This document shows, piece by piece, positions 47,094 to 58,190 of a stretch of DNA of 64,000 nucleotides. The translations under genes and the position numbers were made by a program. Source of the stretch: Providencia stuartii (GTDB lineage: Bacteria; Pseudomonadota; Gammaproteobacteria; Enterobacterales; Enterobacteriaceae); NCBI RefSeq assembly GCF_029277985.1, contig NZ_CP119546.1, positions 1,736,001 to 1,800,000 of the forward strand. The letters run 5' to 3'. The first letter of the stretch is position 1; every line of letters begins with the position of its first letter. The notes under the pieces are model-generated. The model was given only the letters and a program-made list of their open reading frames with translations, was not told the DNA's origin and did no database searches.

Positions 47094-47099
47094 AGAGTA

Positions 47100-47195
47100 T
47101 TATTCATTGCCTCGTTTTCCTCGAGAAGTGATAGCGTCAATAAGTGCAATAACACCTAAAACACCGATAAAGCCAACCGTAAATAATGTTCCCAT
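47100..47195 (-). CDS. 31-aa small membrane protein
   Basis: Starting at 47195 on the minus strand, a short frame reads MGTLFTVGFIGVLGVIAL and ends in SRGKRGNE. AGGAG lies 7 bases before the ATG, an excellent ribosome site. One hydrophobic helix (about residues 3-19) and a basic tail describe a single-pass membrane microprotein. Not matched to a named E. coli small protein from memory. It converges on mlaA. Confidence 0.6.
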   Translation of the reverse strand: MGTLFTVGFIGVLGVIALIDAITSRGKRGNE

Positions 47196-47827
47196 ACAAT
47201 ATCTCCTATGTTGTCATATTTGCCTCTTTAGTCATTAACGGTTAGCTTTTTATAGCGCTTAAACGTTAATTTATTTTGCCTATATGTCAGTGATACCACA
47301 CCGAATTAAACAATAACTATATTGTACTCAGCATAGTGACAAGAACATGCAGGGTGTGTGATGTTATGAAAAAGAAGTGCAAAACTATTTACAACGAAAT
47401 GATTGATACAAAAGAAACTGAAATAGTTTTACAGTGGTAAGCTGAATATAGTGCCAATGATAAGAATTTCACTAATCAGCTACAACTTAATTTATAGATT
47501 CAGCTGGATAAAAGTCAAGCGTAACTCAGGCTAGAAGGGCGTTAATCCCCATTTTTAGCTAGAACGTAGTAGTGTATTTTGCTATTTAAATCAGAATGCC
47601 ATGTTTATTTTTAATCAAGAAAAGCAAATGCTAGTTAAATCGTTCGGAAAAGACGGTGTTTTTAGTGCGAAAAAGGTTATTTTATTTGTGCGCTTTTTGT
47701 TTAATGACAGTGAAGAAATTTTTGAAATAGGTAGAAGAAATTACGGAAGATTGTATAAACTTCAATGATGAATTTTTTACTGATAATACAATTGAGTTGT
47801 TTAGATTATCTTGTTGTATCAGAAAAT
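47196..47827. other. intergenic region between the small gene and fadL
   Basis: About 630 AT-rich bases. No supported gene; it should hold the promoter of the small membrane protein. Confidence 0.4.
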
Positions 47828-47828
47828 A

Positions 47829-47858
47829 TAACAGGGGAATAACTCCCCCTGTTATATA
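47829..47858 (-). terminator. fadL terminator
   Basis: ATAACAGGGG pairs with CCCCTGTTAT around a short loop, 15 bases beyond the fadL stop. Read on the minus strand it is followed by a T-rich run. Confidence 0.65.
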
Positions 47859-47872
47859 TTTGAAATGGCAGA

Positions 47873-49198
47873 TTAGAAGGTATAGTTAAAGTTCACACCG
47901 TATAGCCACGCCGATCCTTCAGATTTAAATTGATATGCTGGAAGTGGAATTTTATCACTCTCACTTAGTTTTTCTGAAATATTCACTTTCTTACCATACA
48001 TATAAGAAATACCAAGGTCTACAGAAGCATTCTCGTTAAATGCATAGGTTGTCCCCGCACTTAACCAGTAGCGATCTTGGTCTGGGATAGAAATTGAACG
48101 ATATTTGGTTGGAACAGGACTTTCGTCATAGGCAATACCAGTACGGAATGTCCAGTTATCATCATAGTAATAAGTGGTACCGACAGCAAAACGCCAAGCA
48201 TCTTTAAAGTTTTCAGCCTTGTGGAATAATTCTTTCCCATCACTACTGCGATATGCTGTTAAATCTTTGAATTCGCTCCAGCCAGTATAGGCTACGCTGT
48301 AGTGTAGTGCCCATTGAGGGGCAACTTTATGGTAACCTGAGAATTCCCAAATATCAGGCAGGTTTAGGTCAAGTTTACCTTTGATTTTTTCACCACCAGT
48401 ACCGACTAATGGTAGGTTACTTGGTAAATTGGCTGGTAGGTCATTTGAGTATTTACCGTCTTTAAATTTAACCGTCACTTTAGAGCGGTAAGTCAAACTA
48501 AAGCGGTTGTCCGGATTGAGTTCATAGAGGATACCCGCGTTCCAACCGTAACCCCAATCATCGCCTGTGAGTTTTGCCATTGTGGTACTAGCTGGAATAG
48601 GTGGTAATCCAAGTTGTGGTGTTAATTTCCCTAAATCACCTGCATGGCGGGTGATTTCAGCATCGGCATAAACGGCATTAACACCTAGGCCAAAGCTAAA
48701 ATTCTCATTTAAGCGATATGCCCCACTTAAATTTAAATTCGCGGTTTTAAGGTCAGTTTTACCGCCGATAGGGCCAGCAGCATAATTTTTACTGAAGTCA
48801 GTTGCTAGGCCAAAGTTGGTGGTCATGGATGTGCCCACAGCCCACTTATCATTGATAGGAAAAATAAAGTGAGCATTAGGTACTAGTGCACTTGGTGCAA
48901 TATCATTTGCAGTTAAGTTACTTCCTAAAGGAGATGCCCCACGTCCTTTAATATCAACACTAGGGTCGATATAAACCGCACCGACTGAAATGGCTGGACG
49001 ATCGAATAACATCATTGCAGCAGGGTTACGACTACCTTCACTTGCGTTATCGCCAATTGCGCCGGCACCAGAAAATGCGCGTCCGAGCGCAGATGTGGAA
49101 TATTCATTAAGCAAAAAACCAGCGGCACCCGCATTGGATGAAATCATTGCCACTGCTATTGCTAAAGCTGATCGAGTAAATAGGTTTTTCTGGCTCAT
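47873..49198 (-). CDS. fadL: long-chain fatty acid transporter FadL
   Basis: Outer-membrane beta-barrel that lets long-chain fatty acids through. The start at 49198 ([18 protein letters not shown]) follows AAGAGGG and gives a signal peptide ending near AGA. The mature protein opens with [21 protein letters not shown] and [12 protein letters not shown], the FadL hallmark, and ends in a terminal phenylalanine typical of barrels. The 441-aa length fits (E. coli 446). Two FadR-like sites lie upstream. Confidence 0.94.
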   Translation of the reverse strand: MSQKNLFTRSALAIAVAMISSNAGAAGFLLNEYSTSALGRAFSGAGAIGDNASEGSRNPAAMMLFDRPAISVGAVYIDPSVDIKGRGASPLGSNLTANDIAPSALVPNAHFIFPINDKWAVGTSMTTNFGLATDFSKNYAAGPIGGKTDLKTANLNLSGAYRLNENFSFGLGVNAVYADAEITRHAGDLGKLTPQLGLPPIPASTTMAKLTGDDWGYGWNAGILYELNPDNRFSLTYRSKVTVKFKDGKYSNDLPANLPSNLPLVGTGGEKIKGKLDLNLPDIWEFSGYHKVAPQWALHYSVAYTGWSEFKDLTAYRSSDGKELFHKAENFKDAWRFAVGTTYYYDDNWTFRTGIAYDESPVPTKYRSISIPDQDRYWLSAGTTYAFNENASVDLGISYMYGKKVNISEKLSESDKIPLPAYQFKSEGSAWLYGVNFNYTF

Positions 49199-49281
49199 GA
49201 CCAAAACCCTCTTGTTTATTATTTATAGTAGGCGACTTCTATCGCAAGAAGCGCAGAATTGTAGGGTCGCTTGCCTCTATG

Positions 49282-49322
49282 ACAAATCAGACCAGTTACT
49301 AGAGTATAGGTCTGACCACCTC
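49282..49322. promoter_or_regulatory. two FadR-like operators upstream of fadL
   Basis: On the minus strand AACTGGTCTGATTTGT (49297-49282) and GTGGTCAGACCTAT (within 49306-49322) match the FadR consensus around TGGTC-N-GAC. Two FadR sites at fadL are known in E. coli. Confidence 0.7.
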
Positions 49323-49550
49323 ATGTGTTGCAAGTATGTTTTTTGTTTATCTCTAAAATGTTTTCAAAATTGAGACGTATTTAACAAAATGGCAACATAT
49401 GATGAGGGCGATTCTACTTTTAATGATTATTTATGGGGTTAGATCAAACTTATAGCGGATAGTCTGAGATTCTATTGGCGACATACTGGTTTTTCCCTCT
49501 TTTTCAGCGGTATGATAACCACTTAACAGTGTGTTGATTTGGAGAATAAA

Positions 49551-49847
49551 ATGACTGATGCGATTAACCGTTGTAGCGCGGAAGAGACTGCTGCTTGCTG
49601 CTGTGTAGATGTAGGTACAGTTTTGGATAACAAAGATTGCACTGCGTCGTATCAGCATGTATTCGCAAGCCAAGAAGAGGCAGAATCCATGTTGAAACAA
49701 CTGACTGAAAAAGCAAGGTCGGTTGAATCAGATCCTTGTGTTATCAACCATACTGTTGACCATGTTGACGGTAGGTTTGAGTTATCGGCTAATTTTACGT
49801 TTAGCTGTGAAGCAGAAAGTCTCATTTTTCAATTAGGTTTGCGTTAA
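49551..49847 (+). CDS. yfcZ: YfcZ/YiiS family protein (DUF406)
   Basis: A 98-aa soluble protein with a cysteine-rich start (RCSAEETAACCCVDVGTVLD) and a DUF406 body. The ATG at 49551 follows GGAG at a good distance; an earlier in-frame ATG has no such site. In E. coli yfcZ sits between fadL and fadI, as here. The function is not established. Confidence 0.88.
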   Translation: MTDAINRCSAEETAACCCVDVGTVLDNKDCTASYQHVFASQEEAESMLKQLTEKARSVESDPCVINHTVDHVDGRFELSANFTFSCEAESLIFQLGLR

Positions 49848-49873
49848 TCAAACGGGTGATTAACTTTTCATTT

Positions 49874-49914
49874 CCTTCACTATGGTAAAATTTAACGATA
49901 GTGAAGGATCTTTA
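49874..49914 (+). terminator. terminator after yfcZ
   Basis: CCTTCACTAT at 49874-49883 pairs with ATAGTGAAGG at 49898-49907, followed by ATCTTTATT. Confidence 0.6.
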
Positions 49915-50047
49915 TTGTAAACATATCTCTTTTTCCGCGCTTGGTTTCTTTTCTTTTTTCTTTCATTAATCTTCATCAAGTTGTGTGCAAGCTCGCATTT
50001 TCTCAATGTTGCTATTTTCCGAATGTAAATTTTATGTTAACAATGGT

Positions 50048-50065
50048 GACAGGTCAGACCTCTTT
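50048..50065. promoter_or_regulatory. FadR-like operator upstream of fadIJ
   Basis: GACAGGTCAGACCTCTTT fits the FadR consensus read on the other strand (AGGTCTGACCTGT). It lies about 200 bp before the fadI start. Confidence 0.7.
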
Positions 50066-50260
50066 GGGCGGTAGTACATTATCAACGTGATGTTGAAGAA
50101 AGTGACACTTTCTCTATCAACTCTTAAAAGAGAGGGAGAGGAACAGCTTATTCACATATGCCATCATATTTAAAATATGGGTCTAACAGGTTACTGCCGT
50201 GGTACACATGAAAGGTTTATAGGTCATCAAACTTTTTATCACTTTTTAGCAGGAGCTACC

Positions 50261-51580
50261 ATGAACCAACTTTCCCACCATGGTGAAAGCAATTATCCGG
50301 CAAAGGAAAGGATCGCAATCATTAGCGGCCTTCGTTTACCTTTTGCCAAGCAAGCGACAGCATATCAAGGAATTGCAGCAGTTGATCTGGGAAAAGCCGT
50401 TGTTGCAGAGTTGCTAACCCGAACCGGTATAGAAAAGCAACTTATTGAACAACTTGTATTTGGGCAAGTTGTACAGATGCCTGAAGCACCTAATATTGCA
50501 CGGGAGATCGTATTAGGAACAGGCATGAGCGTTTCGACAGATGCTTATAGTGTTTCACGCGCGTGTGCTACTAGCTTTCAAGCAATGGCGAACATCGCTG
50601 AGAGCATGATGGCAGGGCATATCTCAATCGGGATCGCCGGAGGGGCAGACTCATCTTCGGTATTGCCTATTGGGGTATCTAAAAAGTTGGCAGCCACACT
50701 TTTATCTTTGAGCAAAGCCAAATCCTTTGGTCAGAAACTGTCATTAATGTCTAAATTGCGTTTAAAGGATTTATTGCCCGTTGCGCCAGCTGTTGCTGAA
50801 TATTCAACTGGTTTGCGCATGGGGGATACCGCAGAACAAATGGCAAAAAGCTATCACATCACCCGAGAACAACAAGATGAGCTTGCCCATCGTTCACATT
50901 TGCTTGCGACTAAAGCTTGGGAAAGTGGTGTGTTGCAACAAGAAGTCATGACGGCATATATGCCTCCATTCAAGCAAGCATTTACACAAGATAATAATAT
51001 TCGTACCAACTCTATCCTATCGTCTTATGCTAAGTTAAAACCAGCCTTTGACCGTAAACACGGTACTGTCACCGCCGCGAATAGTACACCATTAACAGAC
51101 GGAGCTGCCGCTGTGTTAATGATGACCGAATCTCGTGCTAAAGCGTTGGGTTATACACCGTTAGGCTATATTCGTAGTTTTGCATTTTCAGCCATCGATG
51201 TTTGGCAAGACATGTTATTAGGTCCATCCTATGCAACACCGATAGCCCTTAAACGGGCAGGTTTGTCACTACAAGACTTAACGTTAATTGATATGCATGA
51301 AGCCTTTGCCGCCCAAACATTGGCCAATATTAAACTCTTTTCGAGCCGCCAATTTGCCCAAGAAAAATTGGGGCTATCAAAAGAAATTGGCGAAGTAGAT
51401 ATGGATAAGTTTAATGTGTTGGGGGGATCTATTGCTTATGGGCATCCCTTTGCTGCAACAGGGGCGCGTATGGTGACGCAAACTCTTCATGAATTACGTC
51501 GACGTGGTGGTGGGTTTGGTTTAACCACAGCATGTGCTGCGGGCGGTTTAGGTGCCGCAATGATTTTGGAGGTGGAATAA
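50261..51580 (+). CDS. fadI: 3-ketoacyl-CoA thiolase FadI
   Basis: Cleaves 3-ketoacyl-CoA to acetyl-CoA and a shortened acyl-CoA in the anaerobic beta-oxidation complex with FadJ. The start at 50261 follows AGGAGCTACC. The 439-aa protein has the thiolase nucleophile cysteine in [11 protein letters not shown], the histidine in [10 protein letters not shown] and the second cysteine in [12 protein letters not shown]. Its TAA shares a base with the fadJ ATG, so the two are translated in a coupled way. A FadR-like site is upstream. Confidence 0.95.
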   Translation: MNQLSHHGESNYPAKERIAIISGLRLPFAKQATAYQGIAAVDLGKAVVAELLTRTGIEKQLIEQLVFGQVVQMPEAPNIAREIVLGTGMSVSTDAYSVSRACATSFQAMANIAESMMAGHISIGIAGGADSSSVLPIGVSKKLAATLLSLSKAKSFGQKLSLMSKLRLKDLLPVAPAVAEYSTGLRMGDTAEQMAKSYHITREQQDELAHRSHLLATKAWESGVLQQEVMTAYMPPFKQAFTQDNNIRTNSILSSYAKLKPAFDRKHGTVTAANSTPLTDGAAAVLMMTESRAKALGYTPLGYIRSFAFSAIDVWQDMLLGPSYATPIALKRAGLSLQDLTLIDMHEAFAAQTLANIKLFSSRQFAQEKLGLSKEIGEVDMDKFNVLGGSIAYGHPFAATGARMVTQTLHELRRRGGGFGLTTACAAGGLGAAMILEVE

Positions 51581-53757
51581 TGACACACCATTCGGAAACC
51601 GAAGTTCAAGCAGAGTGCATCCAAGATGCATTTCGCCTTGAGGTTCACGCTCAAACGGTTGGCGTGATTTTCATTGATGTGCCGAATGAAAAAGTTAACA
51701 CGCTAAAAGCGGAGTTTGCACAACAATTTTTGGCCATTTTACAGCAGGCGCAATCGACTTCTGGCTTAAAAGGGCTAGTCATCACCTCGGGTAAAAAAGA
51801 CAGTTTTATCGCGGGTGCGGATATTAGCATGATCGCGGATTGTAAAAGTAAAGAGGAAGCCAGTGAGTTATCGCGGGAAGGGCATAAACTCTTTGATAAG
51901 TTAGAGAACTATCCATTGCCGATTGTTGCTGCTATTCATGGTGCTTGTCTTGGTGGGGGGCTAGAATTAGCGCTCGCGTGTCATGTTAGGGTTTGTTCCA
52001 ATGATACGAAAACCCGTTTAGGTTTGCCTGAGGTACAGCTTGGTTTACTACCTGGGTCTGGGGGCACTCAACGTTTACCTAAATTGATTGGTATTCCCAA
52101 TGCGTTAGATATGATGTTGACAGGGAGGCAGTTACGCGCAAAACAGGCACAGAGAATGGGGCTGGTTGATGATGTCGTACCGGACACCATTTTGTTAGAT
52201 GTAGCGATAGCGATGGCTAAAAAAGGCAAAGTCCAACGTGCTCCACTTCCGTGGCAACAAAGGCTACTCAGTAGTAGTTTATTACGTAATAAAGTTTTTT
52301 CTAGTGCCAAACAAACAGTGATGCGCAAAACCAAAGGGCATTATCCTGCACCAGAAAAGATAATCCAAGTGGTCAAAACGGGTGTTGAAAAAGGCGCTAA
52401 AGCAGGGTACGAAGCAGAAGCAAAAGCGTTTGGCGAGTTAGTCATGACACCAGAATCAGCCGCTTTACGTAGTCTATTCTTTGCTACAACATCATTGAAA
52501 AATGAAACGGGATCTTCAGCTAAGCCACTAAAATTTAATCAAATTGGTATCTTAGGTGGCGGTTTGATGGGGGGCGGCATTGCATTTGTAACAGCAATGA
52601 AAGGTAACCTTCCTGTTCGTATCAAAGATATTAATGATAAAGGGGTAACTCACGCATTAGGGTATAGCTGGGATTTATTAACACAAAGAGTTAATAAAAG
52701 GCGAATGCTTGCGCGTGAACGTAGTGCTGTGATGGCGAAAATATCAGGAACCTTAACTTATCAAGGTTTTGAGCATGCAGATATCGTTGTTGAAGCTGTT
52801 TTTGAAGATTTGGCTTTGAAACGAAAAATGGTGACTGAAGTACAAAATGTGACTCAAGGAAAAGCCATTTTTGCATCAAATACATCATCGTTACCTATTC
52901 ATCAAATTGCTGAACCTGCCGCTCACCCAGAAAAAGTGATTGGTCTGCATTACTTTAGTCCTGTCGATAAAATGCCTTTAGTCGAAGTGATCCCCCATCA
53001 AAAAACAGATGATGAAACGATCGCAACCGTCGTGGCGTTTGCCAAACGCCAAGGTAAAACGGCAATCGTGGTTGGGGATGATGCAGGTTTTTATGTAAAT
53101 CGTATTTTAGCCCCTTACTTATGTGAAGCTGCCGAATGTTTAATGGCTGGGGAATCAATTGAACATATTGATAGTGCTTTAGTCGATTTTGGTTTCCCTG
53201 TCGGGCCATTCAACTTACTTGATGAAGTCGGTATTGACGTAGGAACGAAAATCTTACCTATTTTAGTGAATCGCTTTGGTGATAGGTTCAAGGCGCCTGA
53301 TCTTTTAGACAAAGTGAATAAAGATGACCGTAAAGGTAAGAAAAACGGGAAAGGTTTTTATTTATATGGACATCAACCATCCTCTAAGCTGCGCTTTTGG
53401 AAAAAATCTAAAAAACGTCAGGTAGATAAGAGCATCTATTCATTAATCAATGTGCATCCAAAAAACCATTTAAGTAAAATTGATATTGCTGAACGCTGTG
53501 TGATGCTTATGCTCAATGAAGCTGTTCGCTGTTTAGATGAGAAGATTATTCAAAATGCACGTGATGGTGATATCGGTGCGGTCTTTGGTATTGGTTTCCC
53601 TCCTTTCTTTGGTGGGCCGTTCCGTTATATGGATAGTCTTGGGATCCAAAAAACAGTGGATACGATGAATAATCTAGCTGAACGTTATGGTGATAAATTC
53701 CGTCCGTGTGAGCTTTTATGCAAAATGGCAGAAGAAAATAAGACATTTTTTCAGTAA
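51580..53757 (+). CDS. fadJ: fatty acid oxidation complex alpha subunit FadJ
   Basis: Bifunctional enoyl-CoA hydratase and 3-hydroxyacyl-CoA dehydrogenase, partner of FadI. The 725-aa protein has an N-terminal crotonase domain ([12 protein letters not shown] and then [18 protein letters not shown], oxyanion region) and a C-terminal dehydrogenase with Rossmann motif [13 protein letters not shown] near residue 324 and [14 protein letters not shown]. The start overlaps the fadI stop by one base. The length is close to E. coli FadJ (714 aa). Confidence 0.95.
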   Translation: MTHHSETEVQAECIQDAFRLEVHAQTVGVIFIDVPNEKVNTLKAEFAQQFLAILQQAQSTSGLKGLVITSGKKDSFIAGADISMIADCKSKEEASELSREGHKLFDKLENYPLPIVAAIHGACLGGGLELALACHVRVCSNDTKTRLGLPEVQLGLLPGSGGTQRLPKLIGIPNALDMMLTGRQLRAKQAQRMGLVDDVVPDTILLDVAIAMAKKGKVQRAPLPWQQRLLSSSLLRNKVFSSAKQTVMRKTKGHYPAPEKIIQVVKTGVEKGAKAGYEAEAKAFGELVMTPESAALRSLFFATTSLKNETGSSAKPLKFNQIGILGGGLMGGGIAFVTAMKGNLPVRIKDINDKGVTHALGYSWDLLTQRVNKRRMLARERSAVMAKISGTLTYQGFEHADIVVEAVFEDLALKRKMVTEVQNVTQGKAIFASNTSSLPIHQIAEPAAHPEKVIGLHYFSPVDKMPLVEVIPHQKTDDETIATVVAFAKRQGKTAIVVGDDAGFYVNRILAPYLCEAAECLMAGESIEHIDSALVDFGFPVGPFNLLDEVGIDVGTKILPILVNRFGDRFKAPDLLDKVNKDDRKGKKNGKGFYLYGHQPSSKLRFWKKSKKRQVDKSIYSLINVHPKNHLSKIDIAERCVMLMLNEAVRCLDEKIIQNARDGDIGAVFGIGFPPFFGGPFRYMDSLGIQKTVDTMNNLAERYGDKFRPCELLCKMAEENKTFFQ

Positions 53758-53818
53758 GTGATGATTGAGAATCATTAGCTCACTAGATAAAGCACGGATT
53801 AACAACTCAGAATACAAG

Positions 53819-53860
53819 GCCTGATATATTTGCTCCAGTTGGCAATTATCAGGCTTTTTA
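53819..53860 (+). terminator. fadIJ terminator
   Basis: GCCTGATA at 53819-53826 pairs with TATCAGGC at 53847-53854, followed by TTTTTA. Confidence 0.7.
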
Positions 53861-54129
53861 TTTGTTGAGTAGAACGATTATTGTTAAGGTAAACGGTTGG
53901 AAAATAGTATTTGTTTATGAAATACCTGACATACCTTGATTAAGAGAGTGTGCCAAATTTTATGTGTTTTTCAGACAAAATCAGTGACAAAAAACTACTC
54001 AGGTCATTTTATTTGCTAGAAGTTTGATGCAGAATCACTCTTCGCCCCACTGATGGTGACTTTTACAACAAATTATATTAACAAAAAGATTAGCCAATGC
54101 TTGTCGTTAGGCTACTCAGATGGTGGATT

Positions 54130-54612
54130 ATGCAAGTTTATATTATGCGTCATGGTGATGCAGCGTTACAGGCTGCGAGTGATGCGGCTAGAGTATTAAC
54201 CCAGAAGGGAAAAGATGATTCGGCCTTGATGGCTCAATGGTTGAATAAACGTAACCCTGCCATTGATAATATCCTTGTTAGCCCTTATGTCCGTGCTGAA
54301 CAAACATTGCAGGTTGTGCGAGAACATCTTAGCTTACCTCATCAAGCGACAGTCATGGATATGTTGACCCCCGGTGGTAATGCGGCATTTGTGGCTGATC
54401 ATATTCGTGATTTGGCAATAATGGGCGCTAATGCAGTGCTGGTGGTTTCACATTTACCGCTGGTGGGGTATTTGGTGTCGGAATTATGCCCCCATGAGGC
54501 TCCACCTATGTTTATCACCTCCTCAATTGCATGTATTGAGTTGGATGTGAAACGTCATAACGCTCACCTTGAGTGGATGTTAAGTCCAGCACAGCTTTCT
54601 GTGAATCAGTAA
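54130..54612 (+). CDS. sixA: phosphohistidine phosphatase SixA
   Basis: Histidine-phosphatase-superfamily enzyme; in E. coli it acts on phosphohistidine in ArcB and the nitrogen PTS. The start at 54130 gives MQVYIMRHGDA with catalytic His8 in the RHG motif. A second signature histidine lies in VSHLPLVGYL. The 160-aa length matches E. coli SixA. A longer frame upstream (54097) is unlikely because the RHG motif would be displaced. Confidence 0.93.
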   Translation: MQVYIMRHGDAALQAASDAARVLTQKGKDDSALMAQWLNKRNPAIDNILVSPYVRAEQTLQVVREHLSLPHQATVMDMLTPGGNAAFVADHIRDLAIMGANAVLVVSHLPLVGYLVSELCPHEAPPMFITSSIACIELDVKRHNAHLEWMLSPAQLSVNQ

Positions 54613-54700
54613 TCACGGATTTATGTTATCGATTTGCCCCTTAAGGGGCCTTGAATTTTTTAAACGTAAGTTTTTTTTCAACTGACTAAACAGTCGCTTG

Positions 54701-55243
54701 CTAGCGTCTAGTATGCTCTTGAGTTTCAATAAGTAGTAGCAAAGATGCATTACCTCCCCATTCTTTAGGTGCTTGATGGAAAGCGATAATATCAGGATGT
54801 TGTGCTAACCAAAGTGGGGTTTGCTGCTTTAAAATATGTTTACCATGACCATGCATAATACAGGCGCAGAAGACATTTTCGCGTTTACATGCTGCGATTA
54901 GTGCGCCAATTTCTTGTTTAGCTTCCATTTGAGTTAGGCCATGTAAATCGAGGAATAGTTCAGGAACATAGTCTCCTCTACGCAACTTTTTTAGCTCATA
55001 CGGGTTTGACCCCGGTTTTAAATAGCGTGTAGGACCTTCATCTTCCAACTGGGGTTGGAACTCATCTGAAAAGTAAAATGAAGCATCAACTTGTTCTTGT
55101 TGTACTTTTTTTACAGAAGGTTGTGTCACTTTAGCGCGAATAGGTGGGTGCAGCATTTGATCTTGCTGAATTTTTTTGGTTCCGCGAATAGCCTCTTTAA
55201 ACAGAAGAATATCATCTTCTTGTAATCCAAATTTATTTTTCAT
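54701..55243 (-). CDS. smrB: ribosome-rescue endonuclease SmrB
   Basis: A 180-aa Smr-domain nuclease that cuts mRNA between collided ribosomes. The C-terminal Smr domain has [15 protein letters not shown] (DLHG box) and the HGHGKHILK motif; an N-terminal extension ([19 protein letters not shown]) is typical of the SmrB type. It is convergent to sixA, as E. coli yfcN is next to sixA. In E. coli prmB and aroC follow; here the hut cluster begins instead. Confidence 0.93.
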   Translation of the reverse strand: MKNKFGLQEDDILLFKEAIRGTKKIQQDQMLHPPIRAKVTQPSVKKVQQEQVDASFYFSDEFQPQLEDEGPTRYLKPGSNPYELKKLRRGDYVPELFLDLHGLTQMEAKQEIGALIAACKRENVFCACIMHGHGKHILKQQTPLWLAQHPDIIAFHQAPKEWGGNASLLLLIETQEHTRR

Positions 55244-55398
55244 TTTTTATAAACTGTCTTTTTTCGTCAATCTTATTTTCTTTAGTGTAACCTATTTTGG
55301 GATGTGGCGGATATAACGTTGAGAGATAAGCTTTAGCTAACAATTTTTTAACTAAATATCCGAGTTTATATTGACAAGCGTTGTTTTATTAGGCTAAT

Positions 55399-55408
55399 TG
55401 TATATACA
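55399..55408. promoter_or_regulatory. HutC operator upstream of hutI
   Basis: The palindrome TGTATATACA, identical to that before hutU (59074-59083), inside the region between smrB and hutI. It fits known HutC operator cores. Confidence 0.6.
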
Positions 55409-55579
55409 TATATAGACCTTTTATTCTAAACGCTATATTTAATGGCGTAGCACCTGTATCAAGCTGTTGTGTTACTGAGACTTTTTATCATCACATCTAA
55501 GCATGATTGACGTCATAGAAAACATAACAAATTGTTTTATCAATATAAAAAGGTATTACTAACCCTTATAGGACTCATT

Positions 55580-56818
55580 ATGTCATTTAAAACACTTGCT
55601 CATGATGTTATTTGGCGAAATGGACGTATTGCAACCATGGATGCGAATCTCAATGTGGCGTATGGGCTTTTAGAAAATCACGATATGGTGACGCGAGATA
55701 ACTTGATTGTTGCAATTGTTCCAAAGGGGGAACTTGATAGTCGTGATGCGAAGGTTATCGATCTCGAAGGGCGCTTAGTGACGCCAGGGCTAATTGACTG
55801 CCATACACATCTTGTTTTTGGTGGTAATCGTGCCGCAGAGTGGGAACAACGTATGAATGGTGTCTCCTATGAAGCGATTAGCCAGCAAGGTGGTGGAATT
55901 AATTCAACAGTTAGGGCAACACGGTCGCTCAATGAAGAGCAATTATATCAAGTCTCACAGCCGCGTTTAGAAGCTTTGATCCGCGAAGGGGTGACGACAA
56001 TTGAAATGAAATCAGGCTATGGTTTGGACTTAGAAAGCGAGCAAAAGCAGTTGATGGTTGCAAAAAAACTCGCTGAATCCTATCCAGTGACCGTGAGTTC
56101 CACGCTATTATCAGCACATACTGTACCTCCTGAATATAAAGATAAATCAGATGAATATATTGACCTGATTTGTTGTGACATTATGCCTAAGTTGTGGGAG
56201 CAGGGGCTATTTGAAGCGGTAGATGTATTTTGTGAAAGTGTCGGTTTCTCACTTGAGCAAAGCCAAAAATTATTTTCTGCGGCTCAAAAGTTAGGCATTC
56301 CAGTCAAAGGCCATGTTGAGCAGCTATCAAATCTTGGTGGCAGCGAATTGGTGGCTAGTTTTAAAGGGCTTTCAGTTGACCATATTGAATATCTTGATCT
56401 TAAAGGAATTCGCGCATTAAAAGAGAGTGGTACGGTTGCTGTATTGTTACCGGGGGCATTTTATTTTTTAAGGGAAACGAAGTTGCCACCGATAGAGTTA
56501 TTGCGTGAACACCAAGTTCCCATGGCAGTATCGACAGACTTTAACCCAGGAACAAGCCCTTTTGCATCGTTGCGAATGATAATGAACATGGCAGCCGTTT
56601 TATTTAGACTAACACCTGAAGAGATTTGGGCTGGCGTGACCTGCCATGCCGCGAAAGCTTTAGGTCGTGAAGATAGCCATGGACAATTAAAAACGGGCTA
56701 TCAGGCAGACTTTGTCGTGTGGAATGCTGTCGATCCTGTTGAAATGATTTATGAGCAGGGGAGTCAGCCTTTGTATATGCGAGTTTATCAAGGAAGAATT
56801 AGCCATCAAAATGAATAA
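55580..56818 (+). CDS. hutI: imidazolonepropionase HutI
   Basis: Third step of histidine breakdown: hydrolyses imidazolone-5-propionate to formiminoglutamate. A 412-aa amidohydrolase with the metal motif DCHTHLVF, the active-site [10 protein letters not shown] and [11 protein letters not shown]. The start at 55580 follows AGGA; the frame opens earlier at 55532, but that N-terminus is not family-like. A HutC-like palindrome lies about 180 bp upstream. Confidence 0.94.
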   Translation: MSFKTLAHDVIWRNGRIATMDANLNVAYGLLENHDMVTRDNLIVAIVPKGELDSRDAKVIDLEGRLVTPGLIDCHTHLVFGGNRAAEWEQRMNGVSYEAISQQGGGINSTVRATRSLNEEQLYQVSQPRLEALIREGVTTIEMKSGYGLDLESEQKQLMVAKKLAESYPVTVSSTLLSAHTVPPEYKDKSDEYIDLICCDIMPKLWEQGLFEAVDVFCESVGFSLEQSQKLFSAAQKLGIPVKGHVEQLSNLGGSELVASFKGLSVDHIEYLDLKGIRALKESGTVAVLLPGAFYFLRETKLPPIELLREHQVPMAVSTDFNPGTSPFASLRMIMNMAAVLFRLTPEEIWAGVTCHAAKALGREDSHGQLKTGYQADFVVWNAVDPVEMIYEQGSQPLYMRVYQGRISHQNE

Positions 56819-57399
56819 CTAAACAGCGGGATATATTGTGCTAAGGGTTATTTAATAATGAACTAAGGTATCAATGGAAATATCCATCACACTATTTTTA
56901 TTGATTCTGAAAAAGTAAGTTGAAAAACGTCCATTTATCCCGTTATTTGTTGGTTATGAAAGGTATTAAATCACTATCACAGTTCGCTTGATGGTTGCTG
57001 GTTGCTGGTTGCTGGTTGTGGTGATGAGTGGGGGAATGGGAATTTCAATATCGATAAGGTTTCCCCACTGCTTAGCAACAGGCGGCATTATGGAGCGCGT
57101 AAACTGAGCCTTATTTTTGATTTTTAAAGTGATTTATTAAATAATAAAATTCTTATTGCTTAATGTTATGAGTATTATCAATACTTTGTATTATGCAACT
57201 AATAGCCTATAAGATAGGGTGAATTGCTGTTTTTGAATCTTAATAGGCATACTCATTAGAGTGGAACTATTAAGTTTTATTTGCGACTGTCAGTATTTGT
57301 GTTGTTTGTTAGTACAACCCAAAGGTATGAAGGTAACCCTTATATTTCATGTGTTTATATTTTAAATACACGCGAAGGGTTTGGCATTTTACGTTTAAA
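56819..57399. other. hutI-hutC intergenic region
   Basis: About 580 AT-rich bases. It holds a short tandem repeat of GGTTGCT (about four units, 56991-57018) but no clear gene. It should carry the hutC promoter; no HutC-type palindrome was seen in it. Confidence 0.4.
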
Positions 57400-58143
57400 A
57401 TGGAAATAATTGTGACAGCCGATAAAAAGGGGAATCGGGACACGCCTATCCCACTCTACTTGCAAGTAAAACAATTGATCATAGAGAAAATCCATACAGG
57501 GCAATGGCAAGCGAATGATCGCGTTCCTTCTGAATCAGAACTCGTCAAACAGTTTGAATGTAGCCGCATGACCGCAAATCGTGCATTAAGGGAACTGACC
57601 GCAGAGGGATTACTAGTCCGCGTGCAAGGTATAGGTACTTTCGTTGCTGAGCCTAAAGGCCAATCGGCATTATTTGAAGTCCATAGTATTGAAGCTGAAA
57701 TTCTTGCAAGAAATCATCATTATAGCTGTCGAATTATTAAATTAGAGCAGGTACCTGCTTCAATTTCACTGGCTAGTGAACTGAATATTTCCCCTGAAAC
57801 CCCAGTATTTCATTCCATCATTGTGCACTACGAAAACGAAATTGCGGTGCAAATTGAGGATAGATATGTCAATGCATTGGCTGCGCCTGAGTATTTACAA
57901 CAAAACTTTACGACCATCACACCCCATGATTACCTGTCGATGGTTGCGCCTTTAACTGAAGGTGAGCATATTGTGGAAGCGGTTGAGGCCGATGAGCGAG
58001 CCGCTAAATTATTGAATATTGCTGTGGGATCATCCTGTTTGTTAATTTCTCGGCGGACTTGGTCTCAATCTTTTGTTGTCACCAGCACTAAACTGCTCTT
58101 TCCAGGACATCGCTATAAATTAAAAGGGCACTTCACATCTTAA
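57400..58143 (+). CDS. hutC: histidine utilisation repressor HutC
   Basis: A 247-aa GntR/HutC-family regulator. An N-terminal winged helix covers about residues 15-85 (PLYLQVKQLIIEKI, then RVPSESELVKQFECSRMTANRAL), followed by a UTRA ligand domain that in HutC binds urocanate and releases DNA. The start at 57400 is chosen as the first sensible ATG; a GTG four codons later is possible. Likely targets are the palindromes before hutI and hutU. Confidence 0.92.
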   Translation: MEIIVTADKKGNRDTPIPLYLQVKQLIIEKIHTGQWQANDRVPSESELVKQFECSRMTANRALRELTAEGLLVRVQGIGTFVAEPKGQSALFEVHSIEAEILARNHHYSCRIIKLEQVPASISLASELNISPETPVFHSIIVHYENEIAVQIEDRYVNALAAPEYLQQNFTTITPHDYLSMVAPLTEGEHIVEAVEADERAAKLLNIAVGSSCLLISRRTWSQSFVVTSTKLLFPGHRYKLKGHFTS

Positions 58144-58145
58144 TT

Positions 58146-58178
58146 AAAAAAAGCAACGCATTATTGTGTTGCTTTCTA
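58146..58178. terminator. bidirectional terminator after hutC
   Basis: AAAGCAAC at 58150-58157 pairs with GTTGCTTT at 58168-58175, with A-run before and T-rich after, serving both hutC and the convergent 58191 gene. Confidence 0.7.
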
Positions 58179-58190
58179 TCTTCACGTTAA

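Noticed and set aside
49431..49700. Minus-strand frame of 89 codons
   Set aside because: Antisense to yfcZ, which has better composition, ribosome site and known position.
56991..57018. GGTTGCT tandem repeat as a regulatory array
   Set aside because: Only about four short units with no known binding partner; probably a slippage product.
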